A stretch of 64,000 bases of DNA from Cupriavidus basilensis OR16 (GTDB lineage Bacteria > Pseudomonadota > Gammaproteobacteria > Burkholderiales > Burkholderiaceae): contig NZ_AHJE01000002.1 of the NCBI RefSeq assembly GCF_000243095.1, forward strand, positions 1 through 64,000, written 5' to 3'. The translations under genes were made by a program, and so were the position numbers. The notes beneath the pieces are model-generated. The model was not told the DNA's origin, did no database searches, and worked only from the letters and a program-made list of their open reading frames with translations. This document shows, piece by piece, positions 10,701 through 19,204 of this stretch (position 1 is its first letter; every line of letters starts with the position of its first letter).

Positions 10701-13700
10701 GCACTACTACATGGAGCGGCGCACAGCGGACCTCGATTTTTCGCGATTCTGCCAGGCATGGGAGCGCATGGTTGCCCGCCACGACATGCTCCGCGTGGTG
10801 ATCTCTGCGGCAGGCCTGCAACGCATACGTGAGCACGAGCCTGGCGCGGGCCTGCCGCAACGACACGATCTGCGGTACCTCTCAGCCCGCGAGCAGGAAG
10901 AAGCACTGTCCGTGATGCGTGAGGCGCTCGCCCATCACAAGGCCGATCTCACTCAGTGGCCTCACCATCAGTTGCATTGGTGCGACCTCGGTGACGGACA
11001 GGGGTGCCTGCTGATGAGCCTCGATATCTGGTGCATCGATGGCCAGAGCATACAAACGCTGATCAACGAACTGGCCTGCAGCTATGCCGACCCCGGTTGC
11101 GCACTGCCGGCCCTCTCGATGACCTTCCGCGACTACGTCTTGGCCAGCCAGGCCTTCGAGCAGGGGCCGGCCTATGCGCAGGCGCTGGACTACTGGCGGC
11201 AGCGCCTTGCGCACCTGCCCGCGGCGCCGTCCCTGCCACTCGCCAGTTCGACCGAGGTATCGTCGCCGCCGACGTTTGCACGCTGCGACATGACGTTGAC
11301 GGAGTCGCAGACCCAAGCCATCCGAACGCTGGTGGCCGACCAGGGCTTGACGCTGGCGACGCTTCTGGCGGCCTGCTACGCAGAGGTGCTGGCGCGCTGG
11401 TCGGGCAGCCGGCATTTTGTCTTGAACATGCCGCGATTCAATCGCAAGCCGATTCACCCGGACATCTATTCAGTGCTGGGGGAGTTCGCGACGTTCACGC
11501 TGCTGGAGGTCACGCTGAACAACCGTCTCAGCTTCGGCGAGCGCGTGGCGGCCACGCAGGAGCAACTCTGGCTCGACATGGAGCACGACGCGGTATCCGG
11601 CGTTCGTGTGCTCCGCGAGCTCAACCAACACAATGGCGGCCGCAACCACGCGCCAGCACCGATAGTTTTCACATCCCTGCCAGAGATCGTCAGTGGCTCC
11701 GACAACCTGCGCAGCGAGGCGGCGGCCCTGGGCGAGCTGACATTCAGCCTGAGCCAGACGCCCCAGGTCTGGCTGGATTGCCAGTACTACCAGGTGGCAG
11801 GCCGCCTGCACCTGAACTGGGACTATCTGGCCGGTCGGTTCCCGGTTGGTATGGTCGAGGACATGTTCCGAGCTTTTTCCGACCTGGTTCAACGCCTGGC
11901 TGCGGCCAACGGCGCACTCCTATTGCGGGAAACCAGTGTGGTTGCCCTGCCAGTGGAACAGCTTACGCAGCGCCGGGCAGCCAATGCGACCGAGCGGACG
12001 TGGCCGCAGGTTTCTCTGGCCAAGCGCTTGCTGCTGGCCGCCACGCGCTGGTCAGACAATCTCGCCCTGGTGGCCGATGGGCAGTCGTTGAGCTACCGCC
12101 AGCTGTTCGAGCGCGCCGGTGCTCTTGCAGAGCTTCTGCGCCGTGAGCGCGGGCGCGTCGCCATTCGGCTTGGCAAGGGCGTCGATCAGATCATCGCCAC
12201 CGTTGCCTGCCTGCTCGCCCGGCGCTGCTACGTGCCGCTCGACATCGAACTACCGGCGCAACGACAGTGCGCGATAGCGGAGCGGGCGCGTGCCGAGCTG
12301 GTGTTGACCCATGACTGGTTGCCCGTTTGGGGCGGGATCGGCCGTGCACTGGCCGCCAGCCAGTGGCCATGCAGCCAAACCAAGCCGCCTGTGGATGACC
12401 GACCCTGGATCGGTGACGCCGAAATCTATCTGCTGTTCACCTCCGGCTCGACCGGGGAGCCCAAAGGCGTGCCGATCACCCAACGCGGGGTGATCAACCT
12501 GCTGGAGCACAATGCGAAGTGGCTCGGTTTGACGGCCAGCGACCGTGTCTTCGGCGTGTCGGCGCTCCATCACGACATGTCGGTGGCCGAGTTATTGCCC
12601 TGTCTGACCCAAGGGGCGGCACTGATCCTTCCCGGACACGCCGAGCGGCGCGATCCCGGGCGATGGCTCGCCTTGATGCAGGCGCACAGAGTCACCTATT
12701 GGAGCTCAGTGCCGGCGCTGGCGGAGATGTTGCTGGAGCGCGCCGACCAGCAGCAGGCAGTTCTGGATACGCTGCGGCAGGTAACGCTGGGCGGCGACTG
12801 GCTGCCCCCGAGCATCAGCCAACGATTCCGGTGCGTCGCACCGAATGCCACGGTCCATAGCATCGGCGGACCGACAGAAATCACGGTCTGGAACATCACC
12901 CATACGCTCCAGCCCAACGATGATCTGCGGGCGACCATTCCCTATGGGAAGCCAATTTCCAATAGCCGCCTCTACATTGTCGACGAAGACGGCGAAGACT
13001 GCCCGGTATGGGTATGCGGCGAGATGGTCTGCGCGGGTGACGGCGTCAGCCCCGGCTACCTGGAGCAGGACCCGAGTCGACCCAATGCATTCGGCCCTCT
13101 GGACGGGCGCGAGACGCACTGCTATCGCACGGGCGACCTCGGTCGCTACATGCCGGATGGCAGCATCGAGTTCGTCGGCCGGCGTGACAGCCAGGTAAAA
13201 CTGCACGGTGTGCGCATCGAACTGGGCGAGATCGAGGGCGTACTGCAACGCCATCCCGCAGTGAACCGGGCGGTCGTCGAACTGCGCCACACCCCGCACG
13301 CACGGTTGGTCGCCTGGTTCGATGGCGAGGTGGACGCAGAGGTACTCAGGGCACATGCCAGCGCACACCTGCCTGCCCCCCTGGTCCCCAGTTCATGGCA
13401 GTGCTGCGACGTGTGGCCGATCAGCGCCAATGGCAAAGTGGATCGGCGCGCCTTGTCCGCCAGGCCGCTGCAAGCCGAGGCCCCATCAGCGACGCAATAT
13501 CTGCAAGGATCGTTGGAGCAATGGCTGGCGGACTGCTGGGCACAGGTACTCCAGCAGACGGTAGTCTCCAGGGAAGCCAACTTCTTCCATCTGGGTGGCG
13601 ATTCCCTCCTGGCCGCGCGCATGCTGGGGACCATCGAAGCGCAGAGCGGCGTACGTCTGCCTGTCCAGCAAATATTCGCCACGCCGACCTTGTCCCGGCT

Positions 13701-14205
13701 CGCCGAACAGATCGAGCACCAGTTGACGGCGCAGGGAAGATCCGCGAATGGCTGGAACCCCATCGCATCCGCCGGATTCCCGCCCCGCGACACCCAGGCC
13801 GCGCCGCTGTCCTGGTCTCAGCGCGGGCTCTGGCTGATCGAACAGCGACAGCCCGGCACCGCCGCCTACACCTTGCCGCTATTCTTCGCCTTGGACGGTC
13901 CGCTCGATGTAGCGAATCTCTGCAACGCCGTGAATGCGGTGCTGGCCGGGCACGAGATCCTGCGCAGCCGCTTCGGCTTCGACAGCGCAGAGCTACGACC
14001 CTACTTGCTACCAGACGCTGCACCTCCCCAGATACAGGTGACCACGTTATCGCCCGGTGAGGACATCTCGGCTTGGTTGGTCGGCCGGCGTCCTGATGCA
14101 GCAGACTGCGGAGGTCTACGCCGCGCTGTTGAAAGGCCAAGCCATAGAGCCGCCCGTGCTCCGATTCGGCGACTTTGCGAGTTGGCAACATGGGCAGGCG
14201 GATGA
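7753..14205 (+). CDS. Reading frame holding PKS (KS-AT) run together with NRPS (Cy-A-T-partial C)
   Basis: The frame is open for 2150 residues, but it probably represents two genes. Residues 1 to about 855 are a polyketide synthase: KS with TACSTSL, EAHGTGT and the NLGHLNTAAG region, then AT with GHSLGEY and HAFHS, the latter pointing to malonyl-CoA. After FWAVQ (near 10315) the frame turns to nonsense until the natural NRPS start MNDVLST at 10510. The true ACP lies there in another frame. The NRPS part then reads a heterocyclization domain (DIWCIDGQS = DxxxxDxxS, 11023-11049), an adenylation domain (FTSGSTGEPKG, GPTEITVWN, YRTGDLG, NGKVDRR) and a carrier domain (LGGDSLL). It ends with the first 90 or so residues of an LCL-type condensation domain before a second frame break near 14070. 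A GGAG site precedes the ATG at 7753. Substrate of this A domain: an alpha-amino acid (Asp235 equivalent present), probably Cys, Ser or Thr given the Cy domain. Confidence 0.75.
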   Translation: MDDTRDLLKQHPDAIAIVGMSGRFSGAADLTAFWDNLCAGQEGRQVYSRDTLLANGVAPVVLDDPAYVKAGMPMADIDCFDAEFFTISAKQATWMDPQIRLFLEVCWHAMEDAGYDVTRLGKKLRSHNLAQWLEVLTGNDKDYLSTWVAYKLGLRGPSLNIQTACSTSLVSVATACHNLLAYQCDMALAGAAALTLPHGQGYLYQANTILSPDGHCRPFDADAAGTVMGNGVAAVVLKRFEDAIRDGDHIDALILSAAVNNDAQRKMDFMAPGIEGQAEVIRMAHRLAEVTPESIDYVEAHGTGTRLGDPIEFRALQLAFGAGQHRARPCAIGAVKGNLGHLNTAAGMAGLIKTVLALRHEMLPPTLHYRSPNPQLALDDGQFFVNDQLRPWLRESGRARRAGVSAFGFGGTNAHLVLQEAPAVGRTDDRATPQLFTLSARDPAALERYRQQTIDWLADRGCTANLDQLSYTAAKGRKVFPYRLAVVAQTTGELAAALSKASATQARSGGKTAWVFTGQGAQYEGMAQGLYDHDPAFREAVDHCCRAIPEREMLPIAGWLSGNLPMAEALTRASSLQPLLFTVQYALAAAWRRAGGKPDVLLGHSLGEYVAACLADVMSLETAMAMVCLRGRLLDSLPAGGGMLAVQAPAATVRTYLSDGFALEVAADNGPQQVVVSGEVEELSRLKQALAKAQVESVALPVTHAFHSRLMDPILDAFESGLSHFSYRPPAIPLLSNLNGRPLERAPDARYWRDHLRQSVQFCAMTEQLPSLGVGHALEIGPKPLLSGLVGRVLARGCVPGLVEAESGHTAWLRQVGHAFCTGMLADTGGLFAQGQRLAFPGYPFSRSRFWAVQETGQAERLLHARRQLLGRHSDSRRCPARPRHRTADGADDENAHLGRSGRCHCRGTGSRSGKRGESMNDVLSTQARALLERRLAGRKSDSAATRHPVLRPDQPNRYAPFPLNDMQQAYWIGRQGDDQTGMHYYMERRTADLDFSRFCQAWERMVARHDMLRVVISAAGLQRIREHEPGAGLPQRHDLRYLSAREQEEALSVMREALAHHKADLTQWPHHQLHWCDLGDGQGCLLMSLDIWCIDGQSIQTLINELACSYADPGCALPALSMTFRDYVLASQAFEQGPAYAQALDYWRQRLAHLPAAPSLPLASSTEVSSPPTFARCDMTLTESQTQAIRTLVADQGLTLATLLAACYAEVLARWSGSRHFVLNMPRFNRKPIHPDIYSVLGEFATFTLLEVTLNNRLSFGERVAATQEQLWLDMEHDAVSGVRVLRELNQHNGGRNHAPAPIVFTSLPEIVSGSDNLRSEAAALGELTFSLSQTPQVWLDCQYYQVAGRLHLNWDYLAGRFPVGMVEDMFRAFSDLVQRLAAANGALLLRETSVVALPVEQLTQRRAANATERTWPQVSLAKRLLLAATRWSDNLALVADGQSLSYRQLFERAGALAELLRRERGRVAIRLGKGVDQIIATVACLLARRCYVPLDIELPAQRQCAIAERARAELVLTHDWLPVWGGIGRALAASQWPCSQTKPPVDDRPWIGDAEIYLLFTSGSTGEPKGVPITQRGVINLLEHNAKWLGLTASDRVFGVSALHHDMSVAELLPCLTQGAALILPGHAERRDPGRWLALMQAHRVTYWSSVPALAEMLLERADQQQAVLDTLRQVTLGGDWLPPSISQRFRCVAPNATVHSIGGPTEITVWNITHTLQPNDDLRATIPYGKPISNSRLYIVDEDGEDCPVWVCGEMVCAGDGVSPGYLEQDPSRPNAFGPLDGRETHCYRTGDLGRYMPDGSIEFVGRRDSQVKLHGVRIELGEIEGVLQRHPAVNRAVVELRHTPHARLVAWFDGEVDAEVLRAHASAHLPAPLVPSSWQCCDVWPISANGKVDRRALSARPLQAEAPSATQYLQGSLEQWLADCWAQVLQQTVVSREANFFHLGGDSLLAARMLGTIEAQSGVRLPVQQIFATPTLSRLAEQIEHQLTAQGRSANGWNPIASAGFPPRDTQAAPLSWSQRGLWLIEQRQPGTAAYTLPLFFALDGPLDVANLCNAVNAVLAGHEILRSRFGFDSAELRPYLLPDAAPPQIQVTTLSPGEDISAWLVGRRPDAADCGGLRRAVERPSHRAARAPIRRLCELATWAGG
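10320..10513 (+). pseudogene. C-terminal part of the PKS acyl carrier domain, out of frame with KS-AT
   Basis: The +1-shifted frame reads a convincing carrier core: KQSDFFMLGGNSLAAIQIR, then AVQRDLAIELPMAQMMKM and a final helix. It stops at 10511-10513, overlapping the NRPS ATG at 10510 as ATGA. The first ACP helix and the AT-ACP linker are missing: the AT ends with the usual YPFSRSRFW, and the carrier resumes only at the DFF motif. An estimated 40-60 residues are therefore lost together with a frame change around 10314-10325. The intact ancestor would be a KS-AT-ACP protein spanning 7753-10513. Confidence 0.7.
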
Positions 14206-16849
14206 CCCGGTAGCAAAAGCGTTCTGGGACCGTCAACTGGTGGAGCTGCCTGTGCTGTCGCTGGCCACCGACAGGCCACGCCCCGCGCAAATGGACTGGA
14301 CCGGCAGCAGCGTGAACCTTGCCCTCGACGAGAAGCTGGTGACCCAATTGGAAACGTTGGCAACGCAGCACAATGCCACACTGTTCATGGTATTGCTGAG
14401 CACCTACCAACTGCTTCTTGGGCGCTATAGCCAGCAGGACGAAGTGGTTGTCGGGACCTATGTAGCGGGACGCGAGCACCCCGCCAGCCTGGATATGCTG
14501 GGCTGCTTCGTGAACAACGTGATCATGCGCACGCCCTGGGAACCGAAGCAGCCATTCGACGACTTCCTGCGGCAGAATCGCGAGAGGATCGTGACAGCGC
14601 TCGCCCACCAGCACTACCCGTTCGAGCGCCTCGTCGCTCAGGCCGGGACAGCACGCGACGACGGTCGCCATCCCCTGTATCAGGCGGGCTTCGCGATGCG
14701 GCCGAGGCATCGCTGGCCAACGCTGGCAGGGGGCCTTCGATTGCGGCAACTGCCGCCGCCACTGCATACCGCGCACATGGACCTCGACCTGTACGTGGCG
14801 CAGGATACGGGTGGTCTCTGGCTTGAGCTCAACTATCTGACCAGCCTGTTCGATGGCGACCGGATGCAACGGCTCCTGGAGCACTACCGTTGCCTGCTTG
14901 AAGCGATCGTCGCACGACCGCAGGAACGGCTCGTAGACCTTCGCTATTGGCCAGAACAATCGCTCATGCATTCGTCCGCACAGTCAGACGCCACGATTGA
15001 CCTGCCTGAACGACTGCTTCGCGCCTTGCAACAGGGCGCAGATCGATGCGCGTTGTATGACGGAGGCCAACAAACTAGCTTCGCACAACTGCTTTCGCGT
15101 AGTCAGGGACTGGCTGCGGGACTACTTGCCCGCGGTGTCGCCCCCGGCGCGGTAGTCGGTGTCTACCTACCCCGCTCCTCTACGCAGATCTGCACCATGC
15201 TGGCCATTCTGTTTGTGGGTGCGGTCTATCTACCCCTGGACCCTGACTATCCGCCCGCGCGAATCGAAGCCATGCTGTCCCAGGCCCGGCCGGCACTCTT
15301 GGTCAGTGATGATGCGATCAAGGGAGGGTTGGCGCAGTCCTATGCCAGTGCCGCCATCGACTGGCGGCTTCTGGAGGCCCCTGCACCGACGCCCCCTCTG
15401 TGCTGCCAGCCGCTCCCGCAGGCGCCAATGTACTTGCTGTTCACGTCCGGCTCGACCGGTACGCCCAAGGGACTGTTCGGAAACTGGCTTACCGCACAGA
15501 GCAGGACGCGCTGGCTAGCGCAGACGTATCCGCTGCACGCCGACGATTGCTGCGCAATCCGCACGCCGCTGAACTTCGTCGATTCGCTGTGGGAAATCCT
15601 CGACCCCTTGCTCGCCTCCTGCTCCTGCGTGGTGCTACCCACCAGCCTGGTCATTGAGAGTCGACGGCTGCTGACGATGATGCTGGAGTACTCGGTAACT
15701 CGCATGGTGATTGTCCCCAGCTTGATTCGCACTTGGTTGCGCGACGCTCCGGAGCTGCTCGCCTCCTGGCAATCGCTGAACCTGCTGCTGAGTAGTGCGG
15801 AAGCGGCGAATACGGACGAGGTTGAGACGTTGTATCGGGCATTGCCGAACCTACGGTTCGTGAACTGCTACGGTAGTTCGGAGGTCGCGGATGTCACCGC
15901 CTACCAGTGGCCGCGACCGCCGTCGCGGGACGACCAGCGGGTGCTCGGCAAACCGATCGCAGGCAACCAGATCCATCTTCTGGACAAGTGGGGCCACGCC
16001 GTGCCTCCCGGAAACTGCGGGCACATTCACGTCGGCGGCGACCAAATATTCTCGGGGTATCTGCGGCTGGCACGACAGCAAGCAGTAGAACCGGGCAGCC
16101 CGCCGTTCGGCCCATTGTTCGCCATGGGAGACTGGGGCTATCAACGCGCAGACGGTAAACTCGTCTTCCAGGGGCGCCTCGACGACCTCGCGAAGATCCG
16201 CGGCAACCGAGTGGAACTCGCCGAAGTGAACCATCACCTGGCAGCGGCGATGGCCGGCGGACACGCCGTGGCGCTCGTTGCACCGGACCCGCATGGCGGG
16301 ATGCAGCTGGTTGCTTGGCTTGAGGCGGCAATGGACTGCCATCCAACGCTGGCGGCGGAGGTTCGCGAGGCATTGTCTCGGCAGCTGCCGGCGTACATGG
16401 TGCCGACCCGGTTTGAAGTGATCCCACATTTGCCGCGCCTGCCCAACGGGAAAGTCGACCGTGGTTGCTTGCTAGGTAGCCTGACGTGGTCGCGGGAGGC
16501 ACCCGCTTACACCTTGAACGACAGTCAGCAGCGCCTAGCCGAGATGATCGCCCCACTGATCGGGTGCGACGCCAGCAGTCTCGATCCGCGCCGCGGGCTC
16601 TACGAGATGGGGCTGAACTCCTTGTCCTTGGCAAGCCTCCACGCCAAGCTTCAGGCCGTCTATCCCTCAGCTGTCGAACTGAGTCTCACAGAGTTGTTCC
16701 AGTACAGCACCATCGACCAACTGGTGCGGCGCCTCGAGGGAGTGGTTGAGGAGGATAGCGTCCTCACGTCCGTCATCCCACGATCTGGGCGTGCAGAGCG
16801 ATTCAGAATTCGCATTCGCGGCGACGAAACCAAGGATGAGCGAGCATGA
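14057..16849 (+). CDS. NRPS C-terminal half: partial C - A (beta-alanine-like) - T
   Basis: This frame continues the NRPS that starts at 10510. It opens inside a condensation domain (GWSAGVLMQQTAEVYAALL, then FGDFASWQ and CFVNNVIMRT). The HHxxxDG catalytic motif and about 40-50 flanking residues are absent at the frame break near 14070. The adenylation domain has FTSGSTGTPKG, CYGSSEVADVT, MGDWGYQ and NGKVDRG. Its pocket begins V-D-x-x-W (FVDSLWE, 15575-15595) with Val278 and Ser301 equivalents, a pattern known from beta-alanine-activating domains. A carrier domain with MGLNSLSL follows. No thioesterase, reductase or terminal condensation domain is present. The printed start is only the first Met after the break; the real gene is probably 10510-16849. 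Confidence 0.75.
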   Translation: MRTSRLGWSAGVLMQQTAEVYAALLKGQAIEPPVLRFGDFASWQHGQADDPVAKAFWDRQLVELPVLSLATDRPRPAQMDWTGSSVNLALDEKLVTQLETLATQHNATLFMVLLSTYQLLLGRYSQQDEVVVGTYVAGREHPASLDMLGCFVNNVIMRTPWEPKQPFDDFLRQNRERIVTALAHQHYPFERLVAQAGTARDDGRHPLYQAGFAMRPRHRWPTLAGGLRLRQLPPPLHTAHMDLDLYVAQDTGGLWLELNYLTSLFDGDRMQRLLEHYRCLLEAIVARPQERLVDLRYWPEQSLMHSSAQSDATIDLPERLLRALQQGADRCALYDGGQQTSFAQLLSRSQGLAAGLLARGVAPGAVVGVYLPRSSTQICTMLAILFVGAVYLPLDPDYPPARIEAMLSQARPALLVSDDAIKGGLAQSYASAAIDWRLLEAPAPTPPLCCQPLPQAPMYLLFTSGSTGTPKGLFGNWLTAQSRTRWLAQTYPLHADDCCAIRTPLNFVDSLWEILDPLLASCSCVVLPTSLVIESRRLLTMMLEYSVTRMVIVPSLIRTWLRDAPELLASWQSLNLLLSSAEAANTDEVETLYRALPNLRFVNCYGSSEVADVTAYQWPRPPSRDDQRVLGKPIAGNQIHLLDKWGHAVPPGNCGHIHVGGDQIFSGYLRLARQQAVEPGSPPFGPLFAMGDWGYQRADGKLVFQGRLDDLAKIRGNRVELAEVNHHLAAAMAGGHAVALVAPDPHGGMQLVAWLEAAMDCHPTLAAEVREALSRQLPAYMVPTRFEVIPHLPRLPNGKVDRGCLLGSLTWSREAPAYTLNDSQQRLAEMIAPLIGCDASSLDPRRGLYEMGLNSLSLASLHAKLQAVYPSAVELSLTELFQYSTIDQLVRRLEGVVEEDSVLTSVIPRSGRAERFRIRIRGDETKDERA

Positions 16850-18387
16850 GCTTGAATCATTTGACTTCATGGGCAGCCGACAGCGAGCGGGATTGGGCTG
16901 AGCAGATCGACGGACTGATCCGGCAGCACCGCCTAGAGAAGGCTCCGCCCGAAGGCCCGCTCTCCGACATCTGCAAGATACCGCAGATACCGCGTCAAGC
17001 CATGGCGCTGAACCCATATCTGGAGCGATTGCAACAGGATGGGCTGGCCGGCGCCGCGCGCATGCACCACGGTCGCTGTCTCGGCCATATGACCTCGCCC
17101 CTGCCCGGCTTCATGCCTCAGTTGGCGCGACTGGTCGCCTCGCTCAACCAGAACCTGATGAAGACTGAATCGTCCGGTCGACTGACCACGCTTGAGAAGC
17201 GAACGCTGCTCATGTTGCACAGGGCTGTCTTTGACCTCAAGGAGTGCGACTACGCCGCCATGGAAGCGGATAGCCAGAGCACGCCCGGGTTGGTCACCAG
17301 TGGCGGTACTGTGGCGAACGTGAGCGCAATGTGGTGCGCCCGCAAGCGCAGTCTGGATGGCCCTGACGGCTGGTGGCGCGAGATGCAGTGCCAAGGCTAT
17401 CGCGGTGCCGTGGTCATCGGCTCGCAGTTGATGCACTACTCGTTCGAGAAAGCCATGGACCTGCTAGGGCTGGGAGCCAATAGTCTGCTCAAGGTCGACG
17501 TGGACCAGAACGGGGCGATGCGCCTGGACCTGCTCGACGAGGTCCTTTCAGCCTGCCACGCGCGCCGACGCAAAGTACTCGCCATCGTCGGAATCGCGGG
17601 CAGTACGGACTTCGGAAGCATCGATCCGCTGGAAGAGCTAGCGAAGCGTGCTCGCATGGAGAACGCGCACTTCCATGTCGACGCGGCATGGGGTGGCCCC
17701 CTCCTCTTCTCCGACAAGCACGCTGACCTGCTTTGCGGAATTGAGGCGGCCGACACCGTGACGCTGGATGCACACAAACAACTCCTGACGCCGGTAGGGT
17801 GCGGGGTGCTGCTGTATCGGGAATGCCATCTTTCGCGCACGCTCATGACAACGGCGCCCTATGCAGTCCGCCCAGGGTCGGCCGACGCAGGGCGTTTCAC
17901 GTTGGAGGGATCACGGCCGGCCAACGTGATCTATCTGCATGCGGTCTTGCACCTGATCGGCCGACGAGGCTTCGCCCATTTGATCGAGCACAGCTTCGAG
18001 CGGGCCAGGGCCCTGGCCCGGCGCATCAGCGCTCGCAGGGAGCTCGAACTGTTACTGGAGCCAGTCAGCAACCTGGTCGTATTCCGCTATCTACCGGAGC
18101 ATTGCCGGTCTGGAACCAGCAGTGCCTGCGAAACGGCAATCAATGAGTTGAATACGCGCTTGCACAAGGAGATGAGACGCTCCGGATGCGCGTTCCTATC
18201 TCGTACGGAGCGTGCGGTACCTGGGCGCCACGGCCCGCTCACGGTCATGCTGCGAGCGGTGATGTACAACCCCTTGTGCGAACTCGATGACGTCGAACCG
18301 TTACTCCAGGAGGTCATAACGACCGGCAAGAAAGTAGAAGCGCTCGGTCTTGCCAAGCCCCATGTCATGGAGCGTATCGATGGATGA
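16846..18387 (+). CDS. PLP-dependent group II decarboxylase, PanP-like aspartate 1-decarboxylase
   Basis: This 513-residue PLP enzyme of the glutamate/aspartate decarboxylase family overlaps the NRPS stop (ATGA). Recognisable parts are the LVTSGGTVANVSAMW substrate/phosphate loop, HVDAAWGGP with the cofactor-contacting Asp, and the PLP lysine in TLDAHKQLLTPVGCG. The DAHKQ-x5-G context matches PanP, the PLP-type aspartate 1-decarboxylase that makes beta-alanine in organisms such as Vibrio. The expected role is to supply beta-alanine to the beta-Ala-like adenylation domain just upstream. The fold alone would also fit decarboxylation of glutamate, cysteine sulfinate or 2,4-diaminobutyrate, so substrate assignment is inference strengthened by neighbours. 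Confidence 0.8.
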   Translation: MSLNHLTSWAADSERDWAEQIDGLIRQHRLEKAPPEGPLSDICKIPQIPRQAMALNPYLERLQQDGLAGAARMHHGRCLGHMTSPLPGFMPQLARLVASLNQNLMKTESSGRLTTLEKRTLLMLHRAVFDLKECDYAAMEADSQSTPGLVTSGGTVANVSAMWCARKRSLDGPDGWWREMQCQGYRGAVVIGSQLMHYSFEKAMDLLGLGANSLLKVDVDQNGAMRLDLLDEVLSACHARRRKVLAIVGIAGSTDFGSIDPLEELAKRARMENAHFHVDAAWGGPLLFSDKHADLLCGIEAADTVTLDAHKQLLTPVGCGVLLYRECHLSRTLMTTAPYAVRPGSADAGRFTLEGSRPANVIYLHAVLHLIGRRGFAHLIEHSFERARALARRISARRELELLLEPVSNLVVFRYLPEHCRSGTSSACETAINELNTRLHKEMRRSGCAFLSRTERAVPGRHGPLTVMLRAVMYNPLCELDDVEPLLQEVITTGKKVEALGLAKPHVMERIDG

Positions 18388-19150
18388 TGTCAGGATCGCC
18401 ATTGCCCCGCGCAAACACTCCGCGATCAGGATGTACTGCCTGCCGTGCGCAGGCGGTAGCGCCGATGTGTATCGAGAATGGGACGCCTTGATGCCGGATT
18501 GGATCGCGGTGTGCCCCATCGAACTGCCTGGACGGGGCAGACGGTTTGGAGAACCGCTTTGTGCGGACGCTCGGTCCCTGGCGACGTCCCTGCTCGGGCA
18601 GATCCGGGCCGCGGGACCCGCTCCCTTCGTCCTGTTCGGACACAGCATGGGCGCGCTCTTAGCCCACGAGATCGCGCTGCAGATGCAAGCCAGCGGTCGC
18701 CTCGCCCAACTCGCGTTGCTGATCCTGTCGAGCCGGGAACCCCCGCACTGCCGCGCAGATGTTGACGAACTCAGGAGTACGTTACCCGCACCACAGTTCC
18801 TGGACCAAGTGCGGCGCTACGGAGGGCTGGCACCTGCTTTGGAGTCGAGTGCGGAGCTTCTGGAACTCTTCCTGCCCGTGTTTCGCAACGACTTCGCTCT
18901 GGTGGATCGCTACCGTTTCAAGGCCGCGAAACCACTGGCCTGCCCACTGCTTGCAGTATGCGGTGACATCGAACCGGATTTCACCCCACAGCAACTGCAG
19001 GCCTGGGAGGGTTACAGCAGCCGCTGGCTTGGCTCGCGTCGCTTTGCCGGCGGCCACTTCTATTTCAGCGACTCCTCTGTGCGTGCTCAGCTGCTTGACT
19101 GCGTTCGACTGACGGTCGCGGAGCACTGTACTGGCCGTTTGACCTGGTAA
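18380..19150 (+). CDS. Stand-alone (type II) thioesterase
   Basis: This 256-residue alpha/beta hydrolase of the GrsT/YbtT type overlaps the decarboxylase by 8 bases. It has the oxyanion region YCLPCAGGSA, nucleophile elbow GHSMGA, the Asp region CGDIEPD and catalytic His in FAGGHFYF. Such enzymes clear mis-primed carrier domains. Because the NRPS here lacks a terminal release domain, this protein may also offload the product. Start chosen at the ATG giving MDDVRIAIA. Confidence 0.87.
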   Translation: MDDVRIAIAPRKHSAIRMYCLPCAGGSADVYREWDALMPDWIAVCPIELPGRGRRFGEPLCADARSLATSLLGQIRAAGPAPFVLFGHSMGALLAHEIALQMQASGRLAQLALLILSSREPPHCRADVDELRSTLPAPQFLDQVRRYGGLAPALESSAELLELFLPVFRNDFALVDRYRFKAAKPLACPLLAVCGDIEPDFTPQQLQAWEGYSSRWLGSRRFAGGHFYFSDSSVRAQLLDCVRLTVAEHCTGRLTW

Positions 19151-19204
19151 ATACACGAGCATGCCATCGGCAATGGAAATCAACGTCTAGAAGGAGTTTG
19201 GATC

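Noticed and set aside
13421-14971. 516-codon open frame on the minus strand
   Set aside because: It is antisense to the NRPS, whose motifs are clear on the plus strand; the antisense product has no recognisable domain. High GC commonly keeps such frames open.
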